DNA of 64,000 bases from Roseateles sp. XES5 (lineage in GTDB: Bacteria > Pseudomonadota > Alphaproteobacteria > Rhizobiales > Rhizobiaceae): contig NZ_CP084752.1 in assembly GCF_020535545.1 (NCBI RefSeq), forward strand, positions 3,003,501-3,067,500. Direction: 5' to 3'. Under the pieces are notes generated by a model. That model made no database searches. It saw nothing but the letters and a program-made list of their open reading frames with translations, and was not told the origin of the DNA. Position numbers and translations under genes: made by a program. This document shows positions 35,087-43,975 of the stretch, piece by piece. Each line of letters starts with the position of its first letter. Position 1 is the first letter of the stretch.

Positions 35087-35638
35087 ATGCCGACCATTCC
35101 GCAGAACGCCGTCCTCATCCCCATCGACATGCAGCGCGCCTTCGACGCCGCGCCCTGGCCGCCGCGCTGGAACGACCGGCTCGACGAGAACGGCCTTGCC
35201 CTCCTTTCCGCCTGGCGGGCCGCGGGACGGCCGATCATCCATGTCCGACATGACAGTATCGTGCCGGGTTCCACGCTCGGTCCAGGCACGGCGGGCAATG
35301 CGCATCGTCCCGGTTTCGAGCCGCAGACCGGTGAGCCGCTGGTCACCAAGAGCGTCAACGCCGCCTTCATCGGCACGGATCTCGAGCTGCGGCTGCGCCG
35401 TCTCGGCGCCGAGACGATCGTGCTCTTCGGCCTGTCGACGGATATGTGCGTCTCGACCAGCGTGCGCGTCGGCGCCAATCTCGGTTACCGCGTCATCCTG
35501 GTCGAGGACGCCTGCGACTGCTTCGACCTGCCGGACGGGACGGGCGGGACGATCCCCGCAGCGGAGGTGCACCGCGTCCATGTCGCGACGCTCCGGCATG
35601 AATTTGCCGAGGTGCTGCGGACGGCTGACCTCGTCTGA
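35087..35638 (+). CDS. cysteine hydrolase, isochorismatase family
   Basis: Enzyme of 183 residues with the catalytic triad of the isochorismatase/nicotinamidase fold visible: D14 (IPIDMQRAFD), K88 (VTKSV) and C121 (STDMCVSTSVR), with a cis-peptide region before the Cys. Members hydrolyse small amides such as nicotinamide, N-carbamoyl compounds or ureido acids. ATG 35087 has AAGGAGAG seven bases upstream. It is divergent from the Lrp-type regulator. The substrate is unknown; an amide of an amino acid would fit Lrp control. Confidence 0.9.
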   Translation: MPTIPQNAVLIPIDMQRAFDAAPWPPRWNDRLDENGLALLSAWRAAGRPIIHVRHDSIVPGSTLGPGTAGNAHRPGFEPQTGEPLVTKSVNAAFIGTDLELRLRRLGAETIVLFGLSTDMCVSTSVRVGANLGYRVILVEDACDCFDLPDGTGGTIPAAEVHRVHVATLRHEFAEVLRTADLV

Positions 35639-35741
35639 AGCGTTTCCAGCCGAAACGGCGTCGTTCTGGCGTCGGAGAATGCGGCAGAAACAAAAAGATG
35701 GAGCAATTCCGGTGAGCCGGTGTTCACCGGAATTGTTCTAG
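35639..35741. repeat. 103-base palindromic intergenic element, copy B
   Basis: Begins directly after the TGA of the cysteine hydrolase and ends in CTAG, which forms the stop codon of the convergent gene. The right part is a strong hairpin (CAATTCCGGTGA / TTCACCGGAATTG), next to CAAAAAGATGG, and the left part has the dyad CGTTTC/GAAACG. Read as its reverse complement it lines up in length and order of parts with the element at 19554-19657: CTAGA-CA hairpin, then a CTTTTTGTTT segment, then a GC dyad. Confidence 0.7.
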
Positions 35742-36253
35742 CGGCCCGCGGCCCGCACGTCGCGCAGGCCGAAATCGAAGCGCGGCGTCGTGACAGGGGC
35801 GAGGTCGAGGCCGGGGAAGACGGCGAAGGTGCTGAAGGGCTGGCTTTCGCCCGGGAGCACGCGCAAGACGACCAGTGCGCTGTCGCGGCCCGCCTCGCGG
35901 CACACCCCATTCGGGCAGTCGGACAGCACGACGTCGAGGCGGACGGATTGCAGCGGCGCACCGCCCTTGTTGGTAATGCGACCCGTGACGCGGTAGCTGG
36001 TCTTCGTCTGGCCGGGGCTTGCCTGCATGTCGGCGAGGTCGATGCTGTCGGCGGTGAGGGCCGGGGTCGCTAACTCGGGTGTTGCAACCGTGCCCGTGGG
36101 CGCGCGCTCGTCGACGAACCAGATCAGCAGGGCACTTGTCAGGCCGATGGCCACCACGATGGTGAGGACGGGTTCGACCCAGCTTTGAAAGCGCCGAAAG
36201 CGCAGTGCGAGATAAAGAATGGCCGCCGCCGCGACTGCGAATGCCCAGATCAT
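35738..36253 (-). CDS. membrane-anchored protein of unknown function with FxLYD-like domain
   Basis: Protein of 171 residues. Two adjacent hydrophobic helices (about 1-17 and 25-47, VLTIVVAIGLTSALLIWFV) are followed by a Thr/Ala-rich linker and an extracytoplasmic beta-sandwich with YRVTGRITNKGGAPLQSVRLDVV, which resembles FxLYD-type domains, and one C-x4-C pair (CPNGVC). AGGAGG precedes the ATG. No function is known. The stop codon lies in a repeat element. Confidence 0.75.
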   Translation of the reverse strand: MIWAFAVAAAAILYLALRFRRFQSWVEPVLTIVVAIGLTSALLIWFVDERAPTGTVATPELATPALTADSIDLADMQASPGQTKTSYRVTGRITNKGGAPLQSVRLDVVLSDCPNGVCREAGRDSALVVLRVLPGESQPFSTFAVFPGLDLAPVTTPRFDFGLRDVRAAGR

Positions 36254-36325
36254 TCAGGTCCTCCTGGGCATGATATAGCGTGCGCGGCGGGCCGCCGAAA
36301 GGGCGACCCCTTCAATTCGACTTGT

Positions 36326-37435
36326 TCAATCCGGCTTGAGGCTGATCCAGTAGGCGCCGTCGAAGGGAACGGCGGCGAAGCGCTCGTTGATCTCCTTCAG
36401 CGTCGCCTCGGGGTCGATATCGCCGAAGAGATCGGGGCGCAGCCAATGGGCGAAGGCCTCGGCGGCGAGAATGTTGATCGGCACGGTGTTGAAGAAGTTC
36501 CACAGGCCGTAGACGCGCTGGTCCTTCACGGCCTTGAGATTTGCCAGCAGCGGGTCGGAAACGGCGCGGGCGAGCGTCTTGCGGGCCTCGTCGGAAGCAA
36601 CGCCAGGGCCGATGGAGAAGCTGCTATAGGCGCCGCCCGGCGAGGCGGTGGCGATATAGACGTCGGGGTTTGCCGCGACGATGAATTCCGAATTCACGAT
36701 GCCGCCCTGCGGCGGCAGGCTTGCGGCGACGTTGCGGCTGCCGGTGAGGCCGATGAAGGCGCCGAGATTGCCGGTGCCGTAGGCATAGCAGCACTTTTCC
36801 GGATTGGGGAAGGCGTCGAGCAGCACGGTCGGGCCGGGCTCGGGATGGGCGGCGGCGCGGTCGCGGATGCGCTGGATGCGCGCGTCGTAGAAGTCGGCGA
36901 AGGCATTCGCCTGTTCCTCGCGGTTCAGCACCTTGCCGATGAGGCGCATGTTGTCTGCCGTGGTGTTCAATGCGCCGCTGTTGAAGTCGACCACGATGAC
37001 GGGCACGCCGATCTCTTCGAGATAGCCGATGGCCTGCTTGCCGAGATCGGTATCCGCCTGCCAGTTGGCGAGAATGGCAAGGTCTGCCTTCAGCGACAGC
37101 GCCACCTCGAAGGAGAGGCTGATGCCGTCGCCGACGACCGGCACGTCCTCGATGGCGGGGAACTTTTCCTTGAAGCGCGCGTAGATTTCCGGGTTGTCGC
37201 CCTTCATGTCGCTCGCCCAGCCGGAGAGGATGCTGACGGGATCGGGATGGATGAGCGACAGCGCCACGAGATTGAAGCCGCTGGCGAGTAGCACGGCCTT
37301 CGGTTCGGCGGGAATGGTGACGGTGCGGCCGAAAGCGTCGGTGACGGTCAGCGGATAGTGCACCTCGGCGCGGGCGGGAAGGCCCGCGAACAGCAGGAAA
37401 GCGGCGGCGAGGAAGGCGAAGAGGGGACGGATCAT
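36326..37435 (-). CDS. iron-siderophore ABC transporter substrate-binding protein
   Basis: Periplasmic protein of 369 residues in the FecB/BtuF family. Signal peptide at residues 1-23 (ending LPARAE). The mature part starts YPLTVTDAFGRTVTIPAEPK, the hallmark of siderophore/vitamin B12 binding proteins, and has the single long helix and two lobes expected. It is the third gene after the TonB receptor and FhuF, overlapping FhuF by four bases. No permease or ATPase gene for siderophore import is in the window; the 71-base gap after it leads only to the unrelated convergence region, so partners must be elsewhere. Confidence 0.92.
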   Translation of the reverse strand: MIRPLFAFLAAAFLLFAGLPARAEVHYPLTVTDAFGRTVTIPAEPKAVLLASGFNLVALSLIHPDPVSILSGWASDMKGDNPEIYARFKEKFPAIEDVPVVGDGISLSFEVALSLKADLAILANWQADTDLGKQAIGYLEEIGVPVIVVDFNSGALNTTADNMRLIGKVLNREEQANAFADFYDARIQRIRDRAAAHPEPGPTVLLDAFPNPEKCCYAYGTGNLGAFIGLTGSRNVAASLPPQGGIVNSEFIVAANPDVYIATASPGGAYSSFSIGPGVASDEARKTLARAVSDPLLANLKAVKDQRVYGLWNFFNTVPINILAAEAFAHWLRPDLFGDIDPEATLKEINERFAAVPFDGAYWISLKPD

Positions 37436-38187
37436 TGTTTTCTCAGTTCCGGCAGGGCGCAGAGTTCACCGCAACCGGGAATGCCCGGCAGCATGTAGCG
37501 CAGGCAACAGACCTTGCGGCGACAGTGGGTGACGCCCGCCTCCAGCTCATGGCGCAGGCAGCCGTGGAAGGGATTGCGGCTGCCGTCGGCAAGCTGCGGG
37601 CAGTCGAAGAGCGGTTGCGAGGGCCAATGGTCTTCGCCGCCGGAGGAGGCGTGCTCCGTCGTGTTGAAGGCATAGTCGATATAGACGGCCGCATTGTTCC
37701 AGGCGAGTTTCGGCGCGATGCCGGACTTTTCCTTGAGAAGGGCGACGGCACGCGCGAGGTGGCACTCCACCAGCGGCGTCACGAAGTCGACGAGGGTCTC
37801 GCCGCCGCTCCATTCGCCCTCGTGCGGCAGGCCGAAAGCGCGCGGCAGGCCGTCCTCGCCGATGGCGATGGTCATGGTGTCGAAGGCGACGGGCAGGGTC
37901 ATTTCCGCCCGCCGCGCCACGACATAGGGGATGGTGAGCGCGGAGAAATAGTAGAGCGACCAGAAGGAGGCCGCCGCCCGGCGATCCGCCCCGCCATGGC
38001 TTGCGGCATAACGGTCGAGCGTTTCGGTGAAGCCGTCTCCCGCCAGGAAATCGCGAAGCGGCACGGCGCCGTCGAGCTCGGCGGACAGCATCATCTTCTC
38101 GCCGCACCAGGCATGTTCGCCGGTAAAGACCGCCTTCAGGCTGGGCCTGAAAGCGGTCTCACCGTCCTGGAGGAAGGGGGTGTTCAA
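37432..38187 (-). CDS. fhuF: siderophore-iron reductase FhuF
   Basis: Cytoplasmic ferric-siderophore reductase of 251 residues. The C-terminal four-cysteine [2Fe-2S] motif is visible as C-C-x10-C-x3-C (VCCLRYMLPGIPGCGELC); E. coli FhuF has x2 in the last gap, so the spacing here is one residue longer. Conserved region VYIDYAFNTTEH upstream may bind the substrate. It starts four bases after the end of the TonB receptor gene region and overlaps the binding-protein gene, so the three form one iron-controlled operon. It would release iron from the imported siderophore. Confidence 0.9.
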   Translation of the reverse strand: MNTPFLQDGETAFRPSLKAVFTGEHAWCGEKMMLSAELDGAVPLRDFLAGDGFTETLDRYAASHGGADRRAAASFWSLYYFSALTIPYVVARRAEMTLPVAFDTMTIAIGEDGLPRAFGLPHEGEWSGGETLVDFVTPLVECHLARAVALLKEKSGIAPKLAWNNAAVYIDYAFNTTEHASSGGEDHWPSQPLFDCPQLADGSRNPFHGCLRHELEAGVTHCRRKVCCLRYMLPGIPGCGELCALPELRKQ

Positions 38188-38191
38188 GGGC

Positions 38192-40357
38192 TTACCACTG
38201 ATACTTCAGACTGCCGATGACCGTGCGGCCCTGGTCGCGGTAGCAGAAGCCGGCCGAGCACACGGCATCGCGCCGGTTGAAGAGGTTCGTGGCGTTGACC
38301 TGGAGCTTCAGGCCCTCGAAGTCCTTGTTGATCGCGCTGAAATCATAGTCGATGGCGGCGTCGACCAGGGCGCGCGAGTTGTTCTTCGTGGTGTTGGCGT
38401 CGCTGCCGTAGCTCGATCCGGTGAAGCGAACGCCCGCGCCGAAGCCGAGGCCGGAAAGCGCGCCGTCCTCGGGCATGTCGTAATGCGCCCAGAGCGAGGC
38501 CATGTGGCGCGGCACGGAGGAGACGTCGTGGCCGAGCGTGGCGGCCGGGCCTTCGATGATCTTGGCCTGCGTATAGGTGTAGGAGGCGATCAGCGACAGG
38601 CCGTTGTCGAGACTGGTGGAGGCTTCCAGCTCGAGGCCGCGCGAGCGCAGCTTGCCGCGCTGCACCTGGATGTTCGCCGGGCCGGAGGGCAGGTTGACGA
38701 CTTCGTAGTAGAGGCCGTTCTTCTGGTCGATGTTGAAGAGCGCGGCGGTCAGCAGCGTATTGCTGTCGGGCAGCAGGTACTTCACGCCGATTTCCTGCTG
38801 CGTGCTCTCGGTCGGCTTGAAGGGATTGCCGGTTTCCAGGTTCACGCCGGCATTCGGCGAGAAGGCTGTGGAGTAGCTGGCATAGGGCGTGATGCCCCAT
38901 TCGGTTTCATAGGTCACGCCCGCACGCCAGGAGAAGGCACGGTCGCTTTGCGGGATCGTATCGACGATGCCGGTCGCAAGGTCGGTGTTGTCGGTATCGG
39001 TCGAGACCCAGTCGTAACGCCCGCCGAGCGTGAAGGTCAGTGCGTCGTAGCGGATCTGGTCCTGCAGGTAGAGGCCGGTGATGAACTGGTCCTGCACGCT
39101 CTGCGTCTGGAAGTCGATGGGCGCGACGGGGCGGCCGAGCGTCGGGTTGCGGCTGTCGAGCGGCGGGGAAACGCCGTAGCCGTTGAGCGATTTCCAGTAG
39201 ACCTTGGTGACGTCGACGCCGGTCAGCAGCGTGTGCTCCAGCGCGCCGGTGTCGAACTTCGCTTCGAGCTGGTTGTCGACGGTGTAGGTGTTCAGCCATT
39301 CCTCGAAGGTGCCGGCGCTGCTGTCGAGCAGCAGCGGGTCGATGGCGTTCGGCTGATAGGCGAAGGCCCAGTCGGCATCGATGTTCAGCCAGGAGGCGCG
39401 GGCGTTCTGGCGGAAGGTGAAGGTCTCGTTCAGGCGGCGCTCGAACTCATAGCCGATACGGCCCTGGCTCTGGATGGAATCGTTGAAGGCGGGGTTGCCG
39501 GCGAAGAAATCGCTGACCGTGGCGCCGTCGAAATAATAGGCGGCGGTGCCGCCGGTCTTGGTGCGGGAATATTCGCCGAGGATCGTCAGGCGCGTGTCCT
39601 CGTCCGGCTTCCAGGTGAAGGCCGGGGCGAGGTAGAGCCGGTCATCGGGAACGCCGACCTGCTCGGTGTCGGCCGAGCGCGCAAGGCCGGTCAGGCGGTA
39701 GAAAAACGGATCCTCGTCATTGACCGGGCCGGAGAAGTCGAACTGGCCCTGGTAGCGGTTGTGGCTGCCGCCCTGCACCTCGACCTCGCGCAGCACTTCT
39801 TCCGTCGGGCGCTTGCTGATGAGGTTGTAGAGGCCGCCTGCGCCGGACGCGCCATAGAGCGCGGAGGAGGGGCCGCGCAGGATCGAGACGCCTTCGAGGC
39901 CGTAGGGTTCGGTCTTGAACAGCGAGGAGCCCGCTCCCGGCTGGCGCAGGTTGTCGCGGAAGACGCCGGTATAGGTCACGTCGAAGCCGCGCACGGTGAA
40001 GCTGTCGAAGCGTGGGTCGAAGCCGTAGCCGCCGACGCGCGTGCCCGGCGTATAGGCGAGCGTGTCGAGCAGGGTCTGCGGGTTGCGGTCTTCCAGTTGC
40101 TGCTTGGTGACGGAGGAGATCGACTGCGGCGTCTGGATGAAGGGCGTGTCGACCTTCGCGCCCGTCGCGCTGCTCTTGCCGACATAGCCGTCCGCAGTGA
40201 TCACGCCGCCGCTGCCGCCATCGACGACGATGTCTTCAAGAACGGTGGCATTGCCGGCGTTGGACGTCGGCTCCTGCGCCGCGGCCATGGTCGCGAGCGT
40301 GAGGAGGGAGGTAACGGCAAGGGCGAGGCGGAGCGAGGAGCGAAGGGAAGCGTGCAT
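38192..40357 (-). CDS. TonB-dependent siderophore receptor
   Basis: Outer-membrane receptor of 721 residues. Signal peptide (1-27, ending MAAAQEP), then a plug domain (IQTPQSISSVTKQQLEDRNP; GLEGVSILRGPSSALYGASG, NLISKRP) and a 22-strand barrel ending YRDQGRTVIGSLKYQW with the terminal aromatic needed for assembly. The plug motif places it in the FhuA/hydroxamate siderophore group. Two TGA-N9-TCA boxes lie 33 and 75 bases upstream. First gene of the receptor-fhuF-binding protein operon. The nature of the siderophore (for example ferrichrome or a foreign hydroxamate) is not determined. Confidence 0.94.
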   Translation of the reverse strand: MHASLRSSLRLALAVTSLLTLATMAAAQEPTSNAGNATVLEDIVVDGGSGGVITADGYVGKSSATGAKVDTPFIQTPQSISSVTKQQLEDRNPQTLLDTLAYTPGTRVGGYGFDPRFDSFTVRGFDVTYTGVFRDNLRQPGAGSSLFKTEPYGLEGVSILRGPSSALYGASGAGGLYNLISKRPTEEVLREVEVQGGSHNRYQGQFDFSGPVNDEDPFFYRLTGLARSADTEQVGVPDDRLYLAPAFTWKPDEDTRLTILGEYSRTKTGGTAAYYFDGATVSDFFAGNPAFNDSIQSQGRIGYEFERRLNETFTFRQNARASWLNIDADWAFAYQPNAIDPLLLDSSAGTFEEWLNTYTVDNQLEAKFDTGALEHTLLTGVDVTKVYWKSLNGYGVSPPLDSRNPTLGRPVAPIDFQTQSVQDQFITGLYLQDQIRYDALTFTLGGRYDWVSTDTDNTDLATGIVDTIPQSDRAFSWRAGVTYETEWGITPYASYSTAFSPNAGVNLETGNPFKPTESTQQEIGVKYLLPDSNTLLTAALFNIDQKNGLYYEVVNLPSGPANIQVQRGKLRSRGLELEASTSLDNGLSLIASYTYTQAKIIEGPAATLGHDVSSVPRHMASLWAHYDMPEDGALSGLGFGAGVRFTGSSYGSDANTTKNNSRALVDAAIDYDFSAINKDFEGLKLQVNATNLFNRRDAVCSAGFCYRDQGRTVIGSLKYQW

Positions 40358-40390
40358 GCGGAAGGTCTCTCTGACGAAACGGTCAATACA

Positions 40391-40405
40391 TGACTGCTTT
40401 TATCA
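40391..40405. promoter_or_regulatory. iron-responsive box 1 (TGA-N9-TCA)
   Basis: TGACTGCTTTTATCA, 33 bases upstream of the TonB receptor start, fits the TGA-N9-TCA operator bound by RirA in rhizobia. With iron plentiful, RirA binding would shut the operon. Confidence 0.6.
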
Positions 40406-40432
40406 GGATTCTTTCGGCTGCAACAATATATA

Positions 40433-40447
40433 TGATTATTCGAGTCA
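40433..40447. promoter_or_regulatory. iron-responsive box 2 (TGA-N9-TCA)
   Basis: TGATTATTCGAGTCA, 75 bases upstream of the receptor start, in an AT-rich segment containing ATATATAT that may be part of the promoter. It is the second match to the RirA-type consensus within 60 bases. Confidence 0.65.
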
Positions 40448-40451
40448 TGTT

Positions 40452-40485
40452 TTCCGGCGTGTTGCCGCATCGCAACACGCCGGAA
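40452..40485. terminator. 14-base-pair hairpin after the DUF1328 gene
   Basis: TTCCGGCGTGTTGC pairs perfectly with GCAACACGCCGGAA around six bases, 9 bases beyond the DUF1328 stop and just upstream of the iron boxes. There is no T-run, so it may act as a Rho-assisted end or as an insulator between the two units. Confidence 0.5.
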
Positions 40486-40493
40486 GGGCTTCC

Positions 40494-40667
40494 TCAGAAA
40501 GCGAGGCTGCCGGCCATCAGGGCAAGCACGAGGAAGACAAGGAAGATGATGAGGGCGATCGCGAAAAGGACCTTGGCAATGGTGGCCGTGGCGGCCGACA
40601 CGCCGGAGAAGCCGAGGAAGCCGGCGATCAGCGATATGACGAGGAAAATCAGGGCCCATTTCAGCAT
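40494..40667 (-). CDS. DUF1328-family small membrane protein
   Basis: Protein of 57 residues with two membrane helices ([18 protein letters not shown] and [18 protein letters not shown]) joined by GVSAATATI, the standard DUF1328 (YtjA) pattern. ATG 40667 follows AGGAGGCATCGCC. Members are often induced by envelope or osmotic stress; the exact role is unknown. It stands alone between the aldehyde dehydrogenase and the iron operon. Confidence 0.9.
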   Translation of the reverse strand: MLKWALIFLVISLIAGFLGFSGVSAATATIAKVLFAIALIIFLVFLVLALMAGSLAF

Positions 40668-40770
40668 GGCGATGCCTCCTGTTTGGTTTGGAGGCAAGAC
40701 GCATGGCGGGCAAAAAAGTTCCGGGACGCTGGCGCGCCCCGGAAGGTGGCCGCCTGGGCGGCGGGGAGGA

Positions 40771-42198
40771 TCAGCCGTGATTGATCATGACGTGGCGGAC
40801 GGCGGTGTAGTCCTCCAGCGCGTAGATGGACATGTCCTTGCCGTAGCCCGACTGCTTGACGCCGCCATGGGGCATTTCGGTCGTCAGCATGAAGTGGGTG
40901 TTGATCCAGGTGCAGCCGTATTGCAGGCGGGAGGCCGCCTTCATCGCCTTGCCGATATCCTTCGTCCAGACGGAGGAGGCGAGGCCGTAGTCGCTGTCGT
41001 TGGCCCAGGTGATGGCCTGATCGGCATCGGAGAAGCGGGTGACGGAGACGACCGGGCCGAAGACCTCGCGGCGGACGATCTCGTCGTCCTGTGTCGCGCC
41101 GGCGACCACCGTCGGCTGGAAGAAGTATCCTTCGTCGCTGCCGGTACGCCCGCCCGCGGTGATCTCGATATGCTTCACCTCGGCGGCGCGCTCCACGAAG
41201 CTTGCGACGCGGTCGCGCTGCCGCTTCGAGATCAGCGGGCCGATCTCGTTGAGCGTGTCGTCGGGGTCGTTGTACTTGATGGTCGAGACGGCCGCGGAGA
41301 GGTCGGCGACCAGCTTTTCGTAGATGCCGTCCTGCGCATAGATGCGGCAGGCGGCGGTGCAGTCCTGGCCGGCATTGTAGTAGCCGAAGGCCCGGATGCC
41401 GGCGACGACGGCCTCGAGGTCGGCATCGTCGAAGACGACGACCGGGGCCTTGCCGCCGAGTTCCAGATGGGTGCGCTTGACGGTCTTGGCCGCGGCGGCG
41501 AGCACCTTCTTGCCGGTGGCGACGTCGCCGGTGATCGAGACCATGTTGATCTTGGGGTGGTTGATCAGCGCATTGCCGACCGTCTCGCCGCGCCCGAGCA
41601 CGATATTGACCACGCCTTCCGGCAGGATGTCGGCGAGGAGCTTCGCCATCTTCAGCGCCGTCAGCGGCGTCTGCTCGGAGGGCTTGAAGACGACCGTGTT
41701 GCCGCCGGCAATCGCCGGGGCGAGCTTCCAGGCCATCATCATCAGCGGATAGTTCCACGGTGCGATGGAGCCGACGATGCCGACCGGGTCGCGGCGCACC
41801 ATGGAGGTGAAGCCGGGCAGGTATTCGGCGGCGACGGGGGCGTGCAGCGAGCGGATCGCGCCGGCAAAGAAGCGCCAGCAGTCGACGATGGCAGGCAGCT
41901 CGTCATTGCGGGCGGCGTTGATCGGCTTGCCGCAATTGAGCGATTCCAGCGCGGCGAAGGCGTCGGCATCCTTCTCGATGGCGTCGGCGATGCGCAGAAG
42001 ATAGCCGGAGCGTTCGGCGGGCGTGGTCGTCGCCCAGGAGACGAAGGCCTTTTCGGCGGCGTCGACGGCGGCGTCGATCTGCGCATAGGAGGCTTCCGGC
42101 AGATCGACGATCTTGCCGCCGGTCTTCGGGTTCAGGATGTGCTCTTCCGCCTCGGTGCCGGCCTCGAAGCGCGAGCCGATCAGCATCTGGGTGTCCAT
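40771..42198 (-). CDS. gamma-aminobutyraldehyde dehydrogenase
   Basis: NAD-dependent aldehyde dehydrogenase of 475 residues, closest by layout to YdcW/PatD. Catalytic Cys in [13 protein letters not shown], general-base Glu in LELGGKAP, and NAD-binding [11 protein letters not shown]. The N-terminal PWNYPLMM motif is present. It is last in an operon after a polyamine-type ABC importer (binding protein, ATPase, two permeases), the same gene order as E. coli ydcSTUVW. It would oxidise 4-aminobutanal from putrescine breakdown to GABA. The transaminase or oxidase for the first step is not adjacent. Confidence 0.92.
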   Translation of the reverse strand: MDTQMLIGSRFEAGTEAEEHILNPKTGGKIVDLPEASYAQIDAAVDAAEKAFVSWATTTPAERSGYLLRIADAIEKDADAFAALESLNCGKPINAARNDELPAIVDCWRFFAGAIRSLHAPVAAEYLPGFTSMVRRDPVGIVGSIAPWNYPLMMMAWKLAPAIAGGNTVVFKPSEQTPLTALKMAKLLADILPEGVVNIVLGRGETVGNALINHPKINMVSITGDVATGKKVLAAAAKTVKRTHLELGGKAPVVVFDDADLEAVVAGIRAFGYYNAGQDCTAACRIYAQDGIYEKLVADLSAAVSTIKYNDPDDTLNEIGPLISKRQRDRVASFVERAAEVKHIEITAGGRTGSDEGYFFQPTVVAGATQDDEIVRREVFGPVVSVTRFSDADQAITWANDSDYGLASSVWTKDIGKAMKAASRLQYGCTWINTHFMLTTEMPHGGVKQSGYGKDMSIYALEDYTAVRHVMINHG

Positions 42199-42219
42199 GA
42201 TGTTCTCCCTTGTCTCAGA

Positions 42220-43035
42220 TTATTTGCCGCCGCCGGCGACCTGGTCGCCGTCGCGGGTGAGGTAGTAGGCGCCGAGGATCGGCAGGAAGGTGACGAGCAC
42301 CACGATCATGGCGACGACATTCGTCACCGGCCGCTGGCGCGGGCGCACGAGTTCTTCCAGCATCCAGATCGGCAGGGTCGATTGCTGGCCGGCGGTGAAG
42401 GTGGTCACGATCACCTCGTCGAAGGACAGCGCGAAGGCGAGCATGCCGCCGGCGAGCAGCGCGGTGCCGATGTTCGGCAGGATGACGTACCGGAAGGTCT
42501 GGAAGCTGTCGGCGCCGAGGTCCATCGAGGCTTCGATCAGCGAGCCGGAGATGCGGCGAAAACGGGCGACGGCATTGTTGTAGACGACCACGACGCAGAA
42601 GGTCGCGTGGCCGAGCACGATGGTCCAGAAGGAGAAGGGGATCTCCGCGAAGGAAAAGGCCGAGCGCAACGCGATGCCGGTGATGATGCCGGGCAGGGCG
42701 ATGGGCAGGATGACGAGCAGCGAGATCGTCTCGCGGCCGAAGAATTTCGTGCGGGAGACGGCGGCGGCGCAGAGCGTGCCGAGCACGAGGGCGATCGCCG
42801 TCGAGATCGACGCGACGCGGACGGAGAGCCCCATTGCCTCCCAGACGTCCGGCCGGTTCCAGGCAACGGCGAGCCATTGCAGCGTGTAGCCCGGCGGCGG
42901 GAACTGGTAGCTCTTCTCCTCCGTGGTGAAGGCGTAGAGGAAGATGAGCAGGATCGGCAGGTGCAGGAAGGCAAGGCCGGCGCCGGCGGCGATCTTCAGG
43001 CCGAGCGGGGCGGAGGTGTTCTTGTCAGAGCGCAT
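42220..43035 (-). CDS. polyamine-type ABC transporter permease (PotC/YdcV-like)
   Basis: Inner-membrane permease of 271 residues with six hydrophobic segments and a coupling loop [22 protein letters not shown]. The ATG at 43035 has GGGAG upstream and overlaps the preceding permease gene by 11 bases; a longer in-frame version starting in that gene is out of keeping with the family. Together with the upstream permease it forms the channel. Confidence 0.92.
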   Translation of the reverse strand: MRSDKNTSAPLGLKIAAGAGLAFLHLPILLIFLYAFTTEEKSYQFPPPGYTLQWLAVAWNRPDVWEAMGLSVRVASISTAIALVLGTLCAAAVSRTKFFGRETISLLVILPIALPGIITGIALRSAFSFAEIPFSFWTIVLGHATFCVVVVYNNAVARFRRISGSLIEASMDLGADSFQTFRYVILPNIGTALLAGGMLAFALSFDEVIVTTFTAGQQSTLPIWMLEELVRPRQRPVTNVVAMIVVLVTFLPILGAYYLTRDGDQVAGGGK

Positions 43036-43975
43036 CGAAGGCTCCCTGTCGTTTGGCCATCCAGAGATAGAGGCCCATGATGACGATCGGCACGACGGAG
43101 AAGGCGGCGGCCAGCGGAATGTTGCCGGCCGTGCCCTGCTGGGCATAGACCGCCTGGCCGATGAAGAGCCGCGACGAACCGATGATCTGCGGAATGATGT
43201 AGTCGCCGAGCGTCAGCGAGAAGGTGAAGATCGAGCCGGCGATGATGCCGGGCAGGGCCAGCGGGAAAAGCACGTGGCGGAAGGTCTGGCCGGGATTGCC
43301 GCCGAGATCGGCGGAAGCCTCGATCAGGTTGCCCGGCACGCGCTCCAGCGAGGCCTGGATCGGCAGGATCATGAAGGGCATCCACACATAGATGAAGACG
43401 ATGAAGGTGCCGGTGTAGCTGATGGAGAGCGACGCGCCGCCGACGACCGGCAGGGCGAGCCAGGCATCGAGCAGCCACAGGAGATGCAGCTTGGCGAAGA
43501 CCCAGGTGAGGATGCCTTCCTTAGCGAGGATCAGCTTCCAGGCGTAGATTTTCACCAGGTAGCTCGACCAGAGCGGCAGCATGACGCCGAGATAGAAGAT
43601 GACCTTCCATTTCCCCTTGGCATAACGCGCTGCGTAGTAGGCGATGGGGAAGGCGATGATCGCCGAGGCGATCGTCACCAGCACGGCCATCAGCACGGTG
43701 CGCAGGATGATGTCGAAATTCGACGGGATGAGGAGCTGCCTGTAGGTGGCGAAGGTGAACTCGTAGTTGATCAGCCCGGAAAAGTCGTCGATCGAGAAGA
43801 AGCTCTGCAGCAGCAGCGCGAAGAGCGAGCCGAGATAGATGACGCCGAGCCAGAGCAGCGGCGGTGTCAGCATCAGGAGCAGCAGGATGCCCGGGTTGCG
43901 CCAGAAGAAATCCGAGAGCCGCCCGAAGGTGCCCTGCCGGCGCGCGAGGATGGAGGTGTCGGTGACGGTGCTCAT
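43025..43975 (-). CDS. polyamine-type ABC transporter permease (PotB/YdcU-like)
   Basis: Permease of 316 residues. N-terminal cytoplasmic stretch, helix at about 30-55 ([20 protein letters not shown]), a longer periplasmic loop, then the core helices with coupling loop [22 protein letters not shown]. It overlaps the ATPase gene by four bases (ATGA). Confidence 0.93.
   Translation of the reverse strand: MSTVTDTSILARRQGTFGRLSDFFWRNPGILLLLMLTPPLLWLGVIYLGSLFALLLQSFFSIDDFSGLINYEFTFATYRQLLIPSNFDIILRTVLMAVLVTIASAIIAFPIAYYAARYAKGKWKVIFYLGVMLPLWSSYLVKIYAWKLILAKEGILTWVFAKLHLLWLLDAWLALPVVGGASLSISYTGTFIVFIYVWMPFMILPIQASLERVPGNLIEASADLGGNPGQTFRHVLFPLALPGIIAGSIFTFSLTLGDYIIPQIIGSSRLFIGQAVYAQQGTAGNIPLAAAFSVVPIVIMGLYLWMAKRQGAFDAL

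Noticed and set aside
40390..43080. Plus-strand open frame of 896 codons
   Set aside because: Antisense shadow of the aldehyde dehydrogenase and permease genes.
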